Assembly (NCBI GenBank): GCA_005779525.1
Contig: SXIZ01000205.1
Coordinates: 1 to 7,751, forward strand
Reading direction: 5' to 3'
DNA: 7,751 nucleotides
Origin: Methylococcaceae bacterium
GTDB taxonomy: Bacteria > Pseudomonadota > Gammaproteobacteria > Methylococcales > Methylomonadaceae
How positions within the stretch are numbered: the first letter of the stretch is position 1; every line of letters begins with the position of its first letter. Shown here piece after piece: positions 6,384 to 7,751 of the stretch. Below the pieces are notes generated by a model. It was not told where the DNA came from. It ran no database searches and worked only from the letters and a program-made list of their open reading frames with translations. The position numbers and the translations under genes are program-made.

Positions 6384-7751
6384 ATGTTAATGAATTTACA
6401 CTCAGTCGGCGTCAAAGTTGTCGCAATTACCATGTCGTTACTCACTTTAGTGACGCTCGTCGTACTGTTTACCTATAACAACGCCGAAAAGCACAAAATC
6501 ATTACCCAAGAAATCGAACATAGCCAAATCCTGCTATCCGTCTCTGAAGGCATACGTGAAAATATTACTGCTAAATGGCAAAAGGGATTGATTACGCCCC
6601 AAATGCTCAAAGAAATTGCCCTGTCCTCCAGTTCCGAACAAGAAAAACGTGAACGTATCATCGCAACTGTTCCGGTTGCCAATGCTTGGGAAGTTTTGCA
6701 CGCTAAAGCTAAACAAGAAAATTTTCGTTTCAAAGCACCGCGCATCGGTGCCAGAAATTCTGCGAATGAAGCCGACGCCATTGAACAAAAAGCGTTGCAA
6801 TATTTTGCAGCGTCTCCGGCGAATCTAGATTATGAGTATATTGACGAAGAACATCAGGAAGTCCGAGTGTTCCGCGCAGTCAGGCTGTCGCCACAATGTG
6901 AAATTTGTCATGGTGATCCCCGTTCTTCCAACGAATTGTGGGGTAATACCCAAGGCCGAGATATCTTAGGCTATCCCATGGAAAATAAACGCACGGGTGA
7001 TTTACATGGTGCGTTTGAAGTTATCGTGCCCCTAAAACATGCTTACGAACGCCTGAATAGTGAATTAATTCAAGCGGTCATATTTGCGGCACTCGCCTTA
7101 CTGACTATCAGTGGCACAGGTTATTTTGTGATGAGCAAAATTATTATTGCCCCGTTAACCGACCTCGCCTTAAAACTGCAAGATATTGCAGGTGGACAAG
7201 GAAATTTGCGGGCGCGCTTGAATGCTGAAGGCAAAAACGAATTTGCGTGGGTCGCCGGAAGTTTTAATAGCTTTGTGAAGAAAATCGCGAAGACCGTTGA
7301 CCATATTAATGACACCTGCGAAAAGCTGATTTCAGCCTCTGAAAAGCTTTCACGGATTACTGCGACTACTTCGAGCGGTGTCGATAGACAACAATCAGAA
7401 ACCGCACAAGTGGCGCGCGCCATGAAAGAAATGGCTGCGACCGAGCAAGATGTTGCCCGAAATGCCCTGCAAGCATCGAATGCTGCGGCCGAAGCGGACC
7501 GAGAAACCTTATCAAGCAAAAATATTATTAACGCCGCCGTCAATGGTATTAACGCACTTGCGAATGAAGTCGAAAATGCCGCTGGAGTTATTAAGGAACT
7601 GGAATCCGATAGTAATAGTATCGGTGAGGTACTAGGCGTGATCCAAGGCATCGCCGAACAAACCAATTTATTAGCCTTAAATGCGTCGATCGAGGCCGCA
7701 CGAGCGGGTGAACATGGCAGGGGTTTTGCCGTGGTAGCTGAAGAAGTGCGG
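6384..7751 (+). CDS. Methyl-accepting chemotaxis protein with periplasmic Tll0287-like (DUF3365) c-type haem domain (3' end outside window)
   Basis: 456 codons are present with no stop before the right edge. The layout is a membrane helix at about 10-29, a periplasmic domain at about 31-228, a second helix at about 229-250, HAMP at about 251-305 and the start of the cytoplasmic signalling domain. The periplasmic domain has AWEVL (101-105), FRFKAPRIGARNSAN (114-128), a basic/Asn-rich block typical of Tll0287-like sensors, and CEICHG (172-177). That is a CxxCH site (Cys172, Cys175, His176) for covalent haem. GDLHGAFEVIVPL (205-217) closes the domain. The signalling part includes AEQTNLLALNASIEAARAG and GRGFAVVAEEVR, the conserved hairpin tip that docks CheA and CheW, and the window ends there. 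By analogy with haem-containing receptor domains it probably senses redox state or a gas ligand; which one cannot be read from sequence. Haem attachment needs a periplasmic cytochrome c maturation system. The gene is divergent from orn. Confidence 0.93.
   Translation, partial: MLMNLHSVGVKVVAITMSLLTLVTLVVLFTYNNAEKHKIITQEIEHSQILLSVSEGIRENITAKWQKGLITPQMLKEIALSSSSEQEKRERIIATVPVANAWEVLHAKAKQENFRFKAPRIGARNSANEADAIEQKALQYFAASPANLDYEYIDEEHQEVRVFRAVRLSPQCEICHGDPRSSNELWGNTQGRDILGYPMENKRTGDLHGAFEVIVPLKHAYERLNSELIQAVIFAALALLTISGTGYFVMSKIIIAPLTDLALKLQDIAGGQGNLRARLNAEGKNEFAWVAGSFNSFVKKIAKTVDHINDTCEKLISASEKLSRITATTSSGVDRQQSETAQVARAMKEMAATEQDVARNALQASNAAAEADRETLSSKNIINAAVNGINALANEVENAAGVIKELESDSNSIGEVLGVIQGIAEQTNLLALNASIEAARAGEHGRGFAVVAEEVR

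Noticed and set aside
7121..7666. 181-codon open frame on the minus strand
   Set aside because: It lies entirely inside the chemoreceptor coding region, whose motifs are clear on the plus strand. The translation is low-complexity Ser/Ala/Phe, typical of an antisense shadow.

Overview
The window looks like a chromosomal segment of a gammaproteobacterium with moderate GC content. SerS (424 aa) and oligoribonuclease (181 aa from the preferred start) closely match the Escherichia coli proteins in motifs and length. A large SPOR-domain envelope protein and a methyl-accepting chemotaxis protein (MCP) with a c-type haem motif are also present. I cannot place it to genus. No insertion sequence, prophage, CRISPR array, rRNA or tRNA gene was recognised.

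Layout from left to right. A plus-strand gene enters from the left edge and ends at 661; its C-terminal part weakly resembles a divergent PilZ-like module. It converges on a 965-aa minus-strand gene (732-3629). That protein has an extremely acidic, probably disordered cytoplasmic half, a single membrane helix, a periplasmic coiled coil, a Pro/Ala/Lys linker and a C-terminal SPOR domain. A 466-bp non-coding gap (3630-4095) holds a candidate promoter for the SPOR gene, a candidate terminator for serS, and a long imperfect hairpin whose mismatches turn into G-U pairs on the serS strand. serS (4096-5370) and orn (5562-6107) follow on the minus strand, separated by a palindrome-rich 191-bp spacer. 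A 276-bp divergent intergenic region then leads to a plus-strand MCP gene that starts at 6384 and runs off the right edge.

Functionally, serS and orn are core housekeeping genes for tRNA charging and for degrading short RNA, including pGpG. The other three genes are envelope or signalling related: a possible PilZ-like protein, a SPOR protein and a haem-based chemoreceptor. Two links between them are suggested but not proven. Orn acts at the end of c-di-GMP turnover, which would matter if the left gene is a PilZ-type receptor. The SPOR protein also carries several copies of a peptide resembling the CheY-binding EIDALL motif of FliM/FliN, which would connect it to chemotaxis-type response regulators. 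The two most unusual items are that motif array and the structured element downstream of serS.
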